Below are positions 1-6,190 of a stretch of 7,363 nucleotides of DNA, piece by piece. The stretch lies in NCBI GenBank assembly GCA_013202185.1, contig JABMSA010000412.1, positions 1 through 7,363 of the forward strand. Reading direction: 5' to 3'. This DNA is from Planctomycetota bacterium. Its GTDB lineage: Bacteria > Planctomycetota > PUPC01 > JABMSA01. The translations under genes were made by a program, and so were the position numbers. How positions within the stretch are numbered: the first letter of the stretch is position 1; every line of letters begins with the position of its first letter. The notes beneath the pieces are model-generated. The model ran no database searches and was not told where the DNA came from. It saw nothing but the letters and a program-made list of their open reading frames with translations.

Positions 1-122
1 GCCCTGTACATTGCGCCGGTATCTATGTAAAGAAAACCCAAGACCTTCGCCAGGTTCCTGGCCGCAGTGCTCTTTCCAGAGCCCGACGGACCGTCGATGG
101 CGATGATGGGCGCCTTTCGCAT
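1..122 (-). CDS. cmk: Cytidylate kinase, N-terminal fragment (runs off left edge)
   Basis: Only the first 40 codons are present, and the gene continues past position 1. Cytidylate kinase moves phosphate from ATP to CMP or dCMP in the cytoplasm, supplying CDP and dCDP for nucleic acid and lipid synthesis. Seen: the protein starts MRKAPIIAIDGPSGSGKST, which contains the P-loop GPSGSGKS at residues 11-18. It is followed by a helix and the stretch YIDTGAMYRA at about residues 32-41, the family's signature nucleotide-binding segment. The P-loop alone would fit many kinases, but P-loop plus IDTGAMYR is specific for Cmk. The start is ATG at 122-120. No Shine-Dalgarno sequence precedes it, but a good promoter ends only nine bases upstream, so the message may be leaderless. 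It is divergent from coaX. Confidence 0.95.
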   Translation of the reverse strand, partial: MRKAPIIAIDGPSGSGKSTAARNLAKVLGFLYIDTGAMYR

Positions 123-131
123 AATATTGTT

Positions 132-159
132 ATTGTAACATAAACGGGCGAAAAGTCAA
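132..159 (-). promoter_or_regulatory. cmk promoter (-35/-10)
   Basis: Read on the minus strand, TTGACT (159-154) is separated by 16 bases from TACAAT (137-132), both close to the housekeeping consensus. Transcription would start near position 125, within a few bases of the cmk ATG at 122. This leaves almost no 5' leader and no room for a Shine-Dalgarno sequence. Further upstream on this strand is a small GC hairpin (172-184, CGCCG/CGGCG with a 3-base loop), of no clear role. Confidence 0.7.
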
Positions 160-256
160 GAAATTAAAGCGCGCCGCAGCGGCGTGAGAGTGTGGTCCTT
201 TCGCGAGCAGCGGCACTGCAAGCGCACCCGGCCATTCCTATCGTCGCCGTCCCTCG

Positions 257-285
257 TTGATTCTTTTGCACAGTAGGCGTACAAT
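257..285 (+). promoter_or_regulatory. coaX promoter (-35/-10)
   Basis: TTGATT (257-262) and TACAAT (280-285) are spaced by 17 bases. The expected start of transcription is near 292, about 20 bases before coaX. A second -10-like TATAAT lies at 292-297, but it has no well-spaced -35 and would start transcription inside the ribosome site, so the first pair is preferred. The divergent gap 123-311 otherwise shows nothing beyond this promoter, the cmk promoter and one small hairpin. Confidence 0.65.
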
Positions 286-311
286 AAAACATATAATCAG
301 GAGTTCGCGCA

Positions 312-1040
312 GTGCTGGCAATCGACATAGGAAACAGCCGCGTTAAGGCGGCGCTCTTTGAGCACGGCAAGGTCGTGTGGTCCGGATCGGCGCCGGACGC
401 CGAATGCCTGGGCGCCCCATTGCGCGAAATCAGCAAGCCGGGCGCAGTGGCCGCCTGTTCGGTGAGGCCGTCGCAAGACGAGCCGCTGCGGACGGTCATC
501 CGCGAGCTGTTCGGCCTGCCGGTGGCTTTCCTCGAAAAGGAACTGCCGTCGGGCGTTGCCATCAGGTGCGACCGGCCCGCCGAGGTGGGCGCCGACCGCC
601 TGGCAAACGCCATAGCCGCATACCACCATGCCGGCGGCGCGGCGATCGTGGTCGATTGCGGCTCGGCGATCGCGTTCGACGTGATCTCCGACGAGGGCGA
701 ATTCGTGGGCGGCGTGATCGCACCGGGCATCGGCACCTCGCTCGACGCACTCCACGAGAAAACCGCCCTGCTGCCGCGCGTCGACGCTGCCGCGCCCGGC
801 GGGGCCGTTGGCACAAACACCGTCGAGGCGATACTCGCAGGAGTAGTGGGCGGCCTGCCCGGGCTGGTCGATCGCGTCGTCGAGAACATACGCGCACAAC
901 TCCCCTGCAACTTCACCGTTTACGCCACCGGCGGAGAGAGCCGCCTGATCGCACCGCGCAGCCGCACGATCGAAGAAGTTCTTCCGCAGTTGACCCTCGA
1001 GGGGGTATACCTGGCCTGGAAGAAGCACACGCGCCAATGA
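312..1040 (+). CDS. coaX: Type III pantothenate kinase
   Basis: CoaX phosphorylates pantothenate, the first step of coenzyme A synthesis, in the cytoplasm. At 242 residues it is near full family length. Seen: the N-terminal phosphate-binding motif AIDIGNSRVK (residues 3-12) of the ASKHA fold; EVGADRLANA (91-100) with the presumed catalytic aspartate D95; VVDCGSAIAFD (113-123); GGVIAPG (133-139); YATGG (204-208); and LEGVYLAW near the C-terminus. The third motif is usually DxGTAxTxD. Here both threonines are replaced (S118 and A121), a mild oddity. The start is GTG at 312, chosen because CAGGAG (298-303) lies eight bases upstream and the protein then begins right at the conserved motif. Its stop overlaps a micro-ORF by ATGA, and the MnmE-like GTPase follows, so the three probably share one mRNA. 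Confidence 0.95.
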   Translation: MLAIDIGNSRVKAALFEHGKVVWSGSAPDAECLGAPLREISKPGAVAACSVRPSQDEPLRTVIRELFGLPVAFLEKELPSGVAIRCDRPAEVGADRLANAIAAYHHAGGAAIVVDCGSAIAFDVISDEGEFVGGVIAPGIGTSLDALHEKTALLPRVDAAAPGGAVGTNTVEAILAGVVGGLPGLVDRVVENIRAQLPCNFTVYATGGESRLIAPRSRTIEEVLPQLTLEGVYLAWKKHTRQ

Positions 1041-1093
1041 AGAAGCGCAGCCGCTGCACGTGCGCCGATCGAGGATTGCAGCACCCAACATGA
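1037..1093 (+). CDS. Possible 18-codon coupling micro-ORF between coaX and the GTPase
   Basis: An ATG at 1037 overlaps the coaX stop (ATGA, 1037-1040). The frame reads MKKRSRCTCADRGLQHPT and stops at TGA 1091-1093, which itself overlaps the ATG at 1090 of the next gene (again ATGA). It therefore fills the gap exactly, with four-base overlaps on both sides. Such overlaps are typical of translational coupling, so ribosomes finishing coaX could reach the GTPase start, which lacks a well-spaced Shine-Dalgarno sequence (GAGGA at 1071-1075 is 14 bases away). The peptide is basic and resembles no family I know. The arrangement could be chance in a sequence of this length. Confidence 0.4.
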   Translation: MKKRSRCTCADRGLQHPT

Positions 1094-2262
1094 CCACCTC
1101 CGCAATGAAATGTCGGGCTGCAGTGATCACGCCGCCGGGCGAAGGCGGAATTGGTGTTATCCGGCTCACCGGCCGGGATGCCCCTGCGCTCGTGCAGGAG
1201 TTCTTCCGCGGCAAGCGTCCTGCACACCTGCTCGCCGAAGGCGCCGGCCGCAAGCTTCACTATGGTCACCTGGTCAAGGACGACGAAGTGCTCGATGAAG
1301 TGCTCGTGACGGTGACAAGGCCCGGCGCCGAAGATCCAGCCGTCGAGATCAACTGCCACGGCGGAATCGTTGCCGTCGAACGCGTGATGGTCGAGCTTGA
1401 GCGGTGCGGCGCCGAGCGCGTCCCTGCCGACGTGGCCGTCGATTCGCAGCTCGATGCAGCTCAGCGCGAGGCCGCCGTCGCGATCCCTCGGGCGCTCAGC
1501 AGGCAGGCGGTTCGAATGCTGCTCGAACAGTACAACGGGGCGCTGTCGCGCGCGGTGTGCAACGCCGGGCAAATGGCGCCTCGCGCCGCAGTCGATGCCC
1601 TGGTGCGCATCGAGGCCACGGCGCGGCTGGGGATGGCATTCTGCCGGCCAAGCCGTGTTGTGATCGTCGGCGCACCCAACGCGGGCAAGTCTACGTTGTT
1701 CAATGCGCTCGTCGGGCACTCGAGGGCGATCGTAACCCACATTCCCGGCACAACACGCGATTTCATTACCGACGTGGTTGTCATCGCAGGCCTGCCGTTC
1801 GAGCTGATCGACACAGCCGGTTTGCGCAAGACCGACCACGTTGTCGAGCGCGAAGGAGTGCGCGTCAGCCACGAGCAGATTTCATCGGCCGACATCGTTG
1901 TGCTTGTCTTCGATGCCACCCTTGAGCCGGGCGACGAACAAGAGCAAATGCGAACGCAGCGGGCGATGCCGGGCGCCTGGACCATCGTGGCGGCAAACAA
2001 GATGGATCTCCTCGGCGGAGGCGTCCCTTCCTTCGCGGGCGATGCCGACATCTGCATCTCGGCCGCTACGGGCGCCGGCCTGGCCGACCTCGAGGCGCGC
2101 ATTGTCGGGGCCGCCGTCGGAAGCGAAAGCTACTCGGGCGGTGCGGCCGTCTTCACGCAAAGGCAGCTCCACCTGATCTCTTCAGCGCTCGAGGCGGCCC
2201 GACGAGGCGACGAAGCATTTCGGGAAATACTGCACGCAGTCGTGGATCCGACCGAAGCCTGA
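1090..2262 (+). CDS. mnmE: MnmE/TrmE-like tRNA-modification GTPase, C-terminally shortened
   Basis: MnmE with MnmG modifies the wobble uridine of certain tRNAs, using a formyl/methylene-tetrahydrofolate site and a potassium-activated G domain. Seen, in 390 residues: the N-terminal folate domain with ITPPGEGGIGVIRLTG (13-28) and EINCHGG (86-92); then a G domain with G1 GAPNAGKS (194-201, including the K-loop asparagine), G2 in PGTTRD (219-224), G3 DTAG (241-244), G4 NKMD (303-306) and G5 SAATG (324-328). Known: MnmE is usually about 450 residues and ends in a CIGK-type motif whose cysteine is essential. Here the protein ends about 40 residues after the G domain, and none of the three downstream frames supplies the missing part. 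The first helical segment is also degenerate: PADVA replaces the usual PGEFT, and the LDLTQAEAV stretch reads LDAAQREAA. The start at ATG 1090 is chosen from the N-terminal alignment; a GTG at 1060 is less likely. The protein may be a lineage-specific variant or may have lost modification activity. Confidence 0.88.
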   Translation: MTTSAMKCRAAVITPPGEGGIGVIRLTGRDAPALVQEFFRGKRPAHLLAEGAGRKLHYGHLVKDDEVLDEVLVTVTRPGAEDPAVEINCHGGIVAVERVMVELERCGAERVPADVAVDSQLDAAQREAAVAIPRALSRQAVRMLLEQYNGALSRAVCNAGQMAPRAAVDALVRIEATARLGMAFCRPSRVVIVGAPNAGKSTLFNALVGHSRAIVTHIPGTTRDFITDVVVIAGLPFELIDTAGLRKTDHVVEREGVRVSHEQISSADIVVLVFDATLEPGDEQEQMRTQRAMPGAWTIVAANKMDLLGGGVPSFAGDADICISAATGAGLADLEARIVGAAVGSESYSGGAAVFTQRQLHLISSALEAARRGDEAFREILHAVVDPTEA

Positions 2263-2384
2263 AGTGCGCGAGGCGGAGATCGCCCCGGGCGGATTCATGC
2301 GGTTTCAATCGCACCGCGCGGCGTGCATCTGCGGCGGGCATGATTGCAGAAAAGATTGAGCACGAAAATTCCTTTCAAAAAACC
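2263..2384. other. Intergenic stretch after the GTPase, no gene seen
   Basis: With the promoter and leader that follow, this is part of a 279-base gap between the GTPase stop and the histone-like gene. The first part, to about 2340, is GC-rich and lacks a hairpin with a T-run, so I see no intrinsic terminator for the coaX transcript. All three forward frames were read for a frameshifted MnmE C-terminus. None gives the expected helical segment or a CxGK ending. From about 2345 the sequence turns AT-rich ahead of the next promoter. Confidence 0.6.
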
Positions 2385-2413
2385 TTTGATGAAATCGCCG
2401 CAAATGCTATAAT
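2385..2413 (+). promoter_or_regulatory. Promoter of the histone-like gene, extended -10
   Basis: TTTGAT (2385-2390) is spaced 17 bases from a consensus TATAAT (2408-2413), with TGC directly upstream forming an extended -10. The -10 sits inside a perfect inverted repeat, GCAAAT (2400-2405), six bases, ATTTGC (2412-2417), which could be an operator. Transcription would start near 2420, leaving a leader of about 120 bases before the gene. The leader contains a small hairpin (CGCC/GGCG around 2437-2448) and no riboswitch that I recognise. Confidence 0.75.
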
Positions 2414-2521
2414 TTGCCTTTAAGAATGCATTTGGCGCCGTTTGGCGAAGCTCCTGGAACTGCAAGTTTGCGCATCTCGGAAATGCCTGCGGCAGAGAAT
2501 CGGCAACCTTCATATCCACGG

Positions 2522-2532
2522 AAAGGAGGTGA
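2522..2532 (+). promoter_or_regulatory. Full-length Shine-Dalgarno sequence of the histone-like gene
   Basis: AAAGGAGGTGA matches the whole anti-Shine-Dalgarno end of 16S rRNA without a mismatch and lies nine bases before ATG 2542. It is the strongest ribosome site in the window. It fixes the start codon and, together with the promoter, suggests an abundant protein. Confidence 0.9.
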
Positions 2533-2541
2533 AAAACAAGG

Positions 2542-2757
2542 ATGGCCAAAAAAGCTGCTAAGAAAAAAGCTGCCCCGAAGGCAAGAGAGGTGCTCGTCGT
2601 CGGCTCGAAGGTCAAAGTCTACATCAAGAGCAAAGGCTGCATGACTTCCGGCGATGTGCTTCCGGCTCTGAGCGACAAGGTCTACGATCTTCTCGACGCA
2701 GCCATAGCAAGGACAACGTCGAACAAGCGTTCGACAGTCCGTCCGCAGGATCTGTAA
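2542..2757 (+). CDS. Single-domain bacterial histone (histone-fold protein) with lysine-rich tail
   Basis: The protein has 71 residues and probably binds DNA and shapes the nucleoid. Seen: an N-terminal tail MAKKAAKKKAAPKAR with six lysines in the first 13 residues; then a short helix containing VGSKVKVYIKSKG (20-32); a loop CMTSG; a long amphipathic helix over about residues 38-61 (VLPALSDKVYDLLDAAIARTTS); and the ending NKRSTVRPQDL. That ending matches the second histone loop, which in archaeal and eukaryotic histones reads like RKTVRPEDV, followed by a very short third helix. Known: bacterial histones of the Bdellovibrio Bd0055 (HBb) type and the DUF1931 group have this layout, including the truncated last helix. 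The basic tail, rich in Lys-Ala as in H1-like proteins, is an extra. Expression signals are strong and the gene is monocistronic with its own terminator. I assign the fold from sequence resemblance alone; the DNA-binding role is inferred. Confidence 0.8.
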   Translation: MAKKAAKKKAAPKAREVLVVGSKVKVYIKSKGCMTSGDVLPALSDKVYDLLDAAIARTTSNKRSTVRPQDL

Positions 2758-2774
2758 GAAGAACACCACATTGC

Positions 2775-2858
2775 CTGCGCCCCCATTTCCGCGAATCGAA
2801 TGACAGCCGGCCCCGCCCGGATCACAAGGTTCTCGAAGATGGGGGCGCAGCGTTTTTT
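2775..2858 (+). terminator. Intrinsic terminator with long loop after the histone-like gene
   Basis: CTGCGCCCCCAT (2775-2786) and ATGGGGGCGCAG (2839-2850) are perfect reverse complements over 12 bases, and a G-U and an A-U pair can extend the stem. CG and six T (2853-2858) follow. The loop of 52 bases is unusually long; it contains a small possible inner hairpin (CCGG 2807-2810 with CCGG 2817-2820). The position, 17 bases after the stop codon, fits a terminator. Confidence 0.75.
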
Positions 2859-2888
2859 CAAGACGGTCGGTTGCCCGGCAATGTTGCC

Positions 2889-2917
2889 TTGCCGATGCGC
2901 TTTCGATTTGCTATAAT
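2889..2917 (+). promoter_or_regulatory. Promoter of the P-type ATPase, extended -10
   Basis: TTGCCG (2889-2894) is spaced 17 bases from consensus TATAAT (2912-2917), again with an upstream TGC. The expected transcription start is near 2924, which excludes the ATG at 2921 as a start codon and supports the one at 2960. Confidence 0.7.
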
Positions 2918-2959
2918 TGCATGCTCCAAGGCCAAGGCCATCATCACGGAGGAAGATTC

Positions 2960-5659
2960 ATGGATCAACGCGCCTGGCACACGATGACCGTCGAAGGCGT
3001 AGCGGATCAATTGCACACCAACGTGGAGAACGGCCTCCGCCGCCGCGAAGTCAATAAACGCAGGCAACGTTACGGCCTCAACAAACTCATTGGCGCAAAG
3101 AAGGCGAGCGCCGCCAGGATCCTCGCCGACCAGTTCAAGTCGCTGGTCGTGCTGCTGCTGCTGATCGCGGCCGTAGTGTCGTTCGTCATGAACGACAAGA
3201 TCGAAGCGATCGCCATCGCGACGGTTATTTTCCTCAACGCGGGCATCGGCTTCGTTGTCGAGCTGCGAGCCAACCGCGCGATGGAGGCTCTGCAGAAGCT
3301 CGGCGTGCAAGAGACGGTTGTCGTCCGCAATGGGCGGCGCGTCGAGGTGAACGCGCAAGACCTCGTGCCCGGCGACCTGGTGGAGTATGAGGCGGGCGAT
3401 TCGATCACCGCCGACTGCCGCCTCGTCGAGGCAGCCGAGCTGCGCATCGTCGAGTCGGCCCTCACCGGCGAATCGGTGCCCGTATCCAAAAACATCGATC
3501 CCCTCGAGGACCCCGAGGGCAGCCTTGGCGACCGCTCGTGCATGCTCTACAAGGCCACGTCGGCCGTCACCGGCAGCGCTCGCGCAATCGTCGTGGCAAC
3601 CGGCATGAGCACCGAGGTGGGCAAGATCGCCGAGTTGGTGTCGAAAGAGAAAGAAGAGGAGACGCCCCTGGAGGCGCGCCTCCGCCGCCTGGGCAGGTCG
3701 CTGATCGTCATCTGCCTGGCCGTTGCGGCGGTCGTCATCGTCGCCGGTATGCTCAGGGGCGAGGAAAAGGGCAAGATGATAATGACCGGCCTGGCACTGG
3801 CCATCGCCGCCGTGCCGGAGGGGCTGCCCGCCGTGGCAACGATCGCGCTGGCCGTGGGCATGCGCCGAATGGCACGCCGCAACGCACTGATCCGCCGCCT
3901 GCCTGCCGTCGAAACGCTCGGGTCGGCGTCGGTGATCTGCTCCGACAAGACCGGCACCCTCACCGAAAACGAAATGACCGCCGTGCTGTACTACCTCGCC
4001 GACGGCCCGCTCGAGGTAACCGGCACCGGCTACGCGCCCGAGGGCGAATTCCAAAAGGACGGCGCCAACGTCGACCCCGCTCAGCACGGGCCGCTGAAGC
4101 GCGCACTGCTGTGCGGGGCGCTGTGCAGCAACGCTTCGCTCGGCCGAAACGAAGACTCGGGCGAATGGGCCATCACCGGCGACCCGACCGAAGCCGCGCT
4201 TGTAGTGGCGGCCGCCAAGGCCGGGCTCGATCAGGAACGCCTCCGCGATGAGTACGAGCAGATTCAGGAGCATCCGTTTTCGTCGGACACCGCCCGCATG
4301 GCGACCGCTCACAAGGATCCCGCCGGCGGCGTGACAACCTTTGTGAAAGGTGCGCCCGACAGGATCTATGGGCTGTGCTCGGCGGTGCTCACGCCCGACG
4401 GCGAGCGCCCATTCGACAACGAGCAGCAGCGCACCTTCGCAGCGGCACAGGAGGCGATGTCGGGCAGGGCGCTTCGCGTGCTTGCATTCGCATTCAAGAC
4501 CGCCGCCGAAGAGACCGAGCCATACGAGGGCCTCACGTTCGTCGGGCTCGTCGGCCTGCTCGATCCGCCGCGCGAAGAAGTGGCGAGTGCAATCGAAGCA
4601 TTCAAGGAAGCCGGCATACGCACCGTGATGATCACCGGCGACCATCCCGCCACCGCCCAGGCGATAGGACGAACGCTGGGGATCATCGACGACGACGACG
4701 ATGCCGTACTAGCCGGCCGCGAGCTTCACGACACATCGCCCGAGGACCTCGCCGCGCGTGTGGATGCCGTCAGCATTTACGCCCGCGTGTCGCCCGAAGA
4801 CAAGGTGAAGATCGTCGACGCGCTCCGCAGCAAGGGCAACGTGGTCGCGATGCTCGGCGACGGAGTGAACGACGCGGCGGCGCTCAAGGCAGCGGACATC
4901 GGCGTGGCCATGGGCATCGAAGGCACCGACGTCGCAAAGGAGACGTCCGACATCGTGCTGCTCGACGACCGCTTCGTGACCGTGACCGCAGCCGTGGAAG
5001 AGGGGCGCGTTGTCCTCACCAACATCAAGAAGTTCATCTACTACCTTTTCTCGTGCAACCTCAGCGAAGTGCTCACGGTGTTCATCGGAACCATCAGCGG
5101 AATGCCCCTGCCGCTCCTGCCGCTGCAGATACTGTGGCTGAACCTGATAACCGACATCTTCCCCGCACTGTCGCTTGCCGTGGAGCCGGCCGAGACCGGC
5201 CTGATGAAGCGCGCGCCGCGCCCGGTTGATCAGCCGATTTTCTCACGCCGGATCAAGATGGCCATAGGCGGCTACGGCCTCCTGATAGCGGCCGTCACAC
5301 TGGGAGCGTTCGCCTGGGGCCTGCGCTACGCTCCACCGGGCAAGGACCCCGAAGCGTTTGCCCGGACAATCTGCTTTATGACGATGGCGCTCAGCCAGCT
5401 CTTCCACGCGTGGACGTCTCGCAAGGATTCGGCGCCCATTCGCAGCGTGCGCGAATTCTTAGCCAACCGATACATGCTCGGCGCCGCAGTGCTGACCATC
5501 GGCCTGCAGATTCTCGCGATAACGCTGCCTGCGCTCAACAAGGTCCTCGGCACCGTCCGGCTGTCGGTGTTCGAGTCTGGCGTTGTGCTCGGGCTGTCGC
5601 TGGTGCCGGTTGCCGTGGGCCAGGCGATACGGTGGGTGTTCGCCAAACGCAACGGCTGA
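2960..5659 (+). CDS. P-type calcium-transporting ATPase (type II, SERCA-like)
   Basis: An 899-residue pump that exports cations, most likely Ca2+, across the inner membrane at the cost of ATP. Seen in order: a cytoplasmic N-terminus with the cation-ATPase N motif; membrane helices M1-M2 (about 59-77, 81-102); the actuator domain with TGES (169-172); M3-M4 with PEGLP (286-290); the phosphorylation motif DKTGT with D329; the nucleotide domain with KGAPD (463-467); TGD (559-561); the hinge GDGVND (633-638); and M5-M10 to the end. Residues that bind calcium in SERCA have counterparts: E287 in M4, N700 and E703 in NLSE of M5, and N728, T731 and D732 in LNLITD of M6. This favours Ca2+ over Na/K or H+, though Mn2+ cannot be excluded. 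The start is ATG 2960 behind GGAGGA (2948-2953). It stands alone, with its own promoter and no accessory gene. Confidence 0.95.
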   Translation: MDQRAWHTMTVEGVADQLHTNVENGLRRREVNKRRQRYGLNKLIGAKKASAARILADQFKSLVVLLLLIAAVVSFVMNDKIEAIAIATVIFLNAGIGFVVELRANRAMEALQKLGVQETVVVRNGRRVEVNAQDLVPGDLVEYEAGDSITADCRLVEAAELRIVESALTGESVPVSKNIDPLEDPEGSLGDRSCMLYKATSAVTGSARAIVVATGMSTEVGKIAELVSKEKEEETPLEARLRRLGRSLIVICLAVAAVVIVAGMLRGEEKGKMIMTGLALAIAAVPEGLPAVATIALAVGMRRMARRNALIRRLPAVETLGSASVICSDKTGTLTENEMTAVLYYLADGPLEVTGTGYAPEGEFQKDGANVDPAQHGPLKRALLCGALCSNASLGRNEDSGEWAITGDPTEAALVVAAAKAGLDQERLRDEYEQIQEHPFSSDTARMATAHKDPAGGVTTFVKGAPDRIYGLCSAVLTPDGERPFDNEQQRTFAAAQEAMSGRALRVLAFAFKTAAEETEPYEGLTFVGLVGLLDPPREEVASAIEAFKEAGIRTVMITGDHPATAQAIGRTLGIIDDDDDAVLAGRELHDTSPEDLAARVDAVSIYARVSPEDKVKIVDALRSKGNVVAMLGDGVNDAAALKAADIGVAMGIEGTDVAKETSDIVLLDDRFVTVTAAVEEGRVVLTNIKKFIYYLFSCNLSEVLTVFIGTISGMPLPLLPLQILWLNLITDIFPALSLAVEPAETGLMKRAPRPVDQPIFSRRIKMAIGGYGLLIAAVTLGAFAWGLRYAPPGKDPEAFARTICFMTMALSQLFHAWTSRKDSAPIRSVREFLANRYMLGAAVLTIGLQILAITLPALNKVLGTVRLSVFESGVVLGLSLVPVAVGQAIRWVFAKRNG

Positions 5660-5671
5660 TCTTTTTTCTCC

Positions 5672-5699
5672 TTGATTATGCGCGTGTGCCGGTTATAAT
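5672..5699 (+). promoter_or_regulatory. Promoter upstream of the small ORF and acpS
   Basis: TTGATT (5672-5677) is spaced 16 bases from consensus TATAAT (5694-5699). Transcription would start near 5706, only about three bases before the ATG of the small ORF at 5709 and about 95 bases before acpS. The promoter begins 12 bases after the ATPase stop. The only terminator-like sign between them is a T-run (5662-5667) without a convincing stem. Confidence 0.7.
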
Positions 5700-5708
5700 C
5701 ACGGCATA

Positions 5709-5804
5709 ATGACAGAAGGCAAACACACTTCATTTCGACCACCCCGCAATGCGTCGACGCAAGCCGCTGATCGCGCGACAACTATTGAAAGGGGCCGGAA
5801 TTGA
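5709..5804 (+). CDS. Possible 31-codon leader ORF overlapping the acpS start
   Basis: An ATG at 5709, almost at the predicted transcription start, opens a frame reading MTEGKHTSFRPPRNASTQ and on to a stop TGA at 5802-5804. That stop overlaps the acpS TTG start as TTGA. The ORF spans nearly the whole acpS leader. If translated it would be from a leaderless message, and termination at the overlap could feed ribosomes to the weak TTG codon. The peptide is hydrophilic and resembles nothing I know. acpS also has its own Shine-Dalgarno sequence, so coupling is not strictly needed. Confidence 0.35.
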   Translation: MTEGKHTSFRPPRNASTQAADRATTIERGRN

Positions 5805-6190
5805 TAATCGGAATCGGCGTTGACATCGTCGACCTCGACCGCATCCAGGGCATGATCGACCGCCACGGGAAGCGTTTCCTCGGTCGGACGTTCACCGACG
5901 AGGAGATCGCCTACTGCCTCAGCCGGAAGCTGCCCACTCAGCACTTTGCCGCGCGGTTTGCGGCGAAGGAGGCGGCATTCAAGGCATTCGGCACCGGCTG
6001 GCGCCAGGGCCTGGGCTGGAAGGACGTCGAGGTGCGCGTCGACCAGCTTGGCCAGCCGCACATTTACCTCAGCGGGCGCGCCGCGGCAATGGCCCGCGAC
6101 ATGGGCATAACCGACATGCTCGTTTCCCTTTCGCACTGCACATGCCACGCCATCGCGCACGTTGTCGCGTGCGACCAAGCCGACAGTTGA
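5801..6190 (+). CDS. acpS: Holo-[acyl-carrier-protein] synthase
   Basis: AcpS moves 4'-phosphopantetheine from coenzyme A to a serine of acyl carrier protein, activating it for fatty acid synthesis. It acts as a cytoplasmic trimer with Mg2+. The 129-residue length fits the family. Seen: the N-terminal IIGIGVDIVDLDRI with metal ligand D8; FTDEEIAYC (31-39); RFAAKEAAFKAFGTG (52-66) with metal ligand E57; and LVSLSHC near 107-113. The start is TTG at 5801, set by the conserved N-terminus and AAAGGGG (5788-5794) six bases upstream; no other start fits. It lies in its own transcription unit with a possible upstream coupling ORF. No clear terminator follows: a T-run at 6202-6207 has no stem directly before it. 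Confidence 0.95.
   Translation: MIIGIGVDIVDLDRIQGMIDRHGKRFLGRTFTDEEIAYCLSRKLPTQHFAARFAAKEAAFKAFGTGWRQGLGWKDVEVRVDQLGQPHIYLSGRAAAMARDMGITDMLVSLSHCTCHAIAHVVACDQADS

Noticed and set aside
164..1872. Several long minus-strand frames opposite coaX and the GTPase gene
   Set aside because: Low-complexity Arg/Ala/Ser-rich products without motifs; the plus strand carries two recognisable enzymes.
2263..2345. Frameshifted MnmE C-terminus (a CICGGHDC reading in another frame)
   Set aside because: The surrounding residues do not resemble the MnmE helical domain, and the CxGK ending is not formed.
2921..2959. ATG 2921 as start of the ATPase, giving 13 extra residues
   Set aside because: It lies upstream of the predicted transcription start (about 2924) and has no ribosome site; ATG 2960 has GGAGGA.
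2858..4645. Long 595-codon minus-strand open frame opposite the ATPase
   Set aside because: It is antisense to a complete, motif-rich P-type ATPase. It is rich in His, Arg and Gly, as GC-rich shadows are, and matches no family.
5662..5667. T-run after the ATPase stop as an intrinsic terminator
   Set aside because: No convincing GC stem directly precedes it; only a three-base GCC/GGC pairing is possible.
6156..6173. CGCACG/CGTGCG hairpin near the end of acpS as a terminator
   Set aside because: It is inside the coding sequence and the nearest T-run is about 30 bases away.
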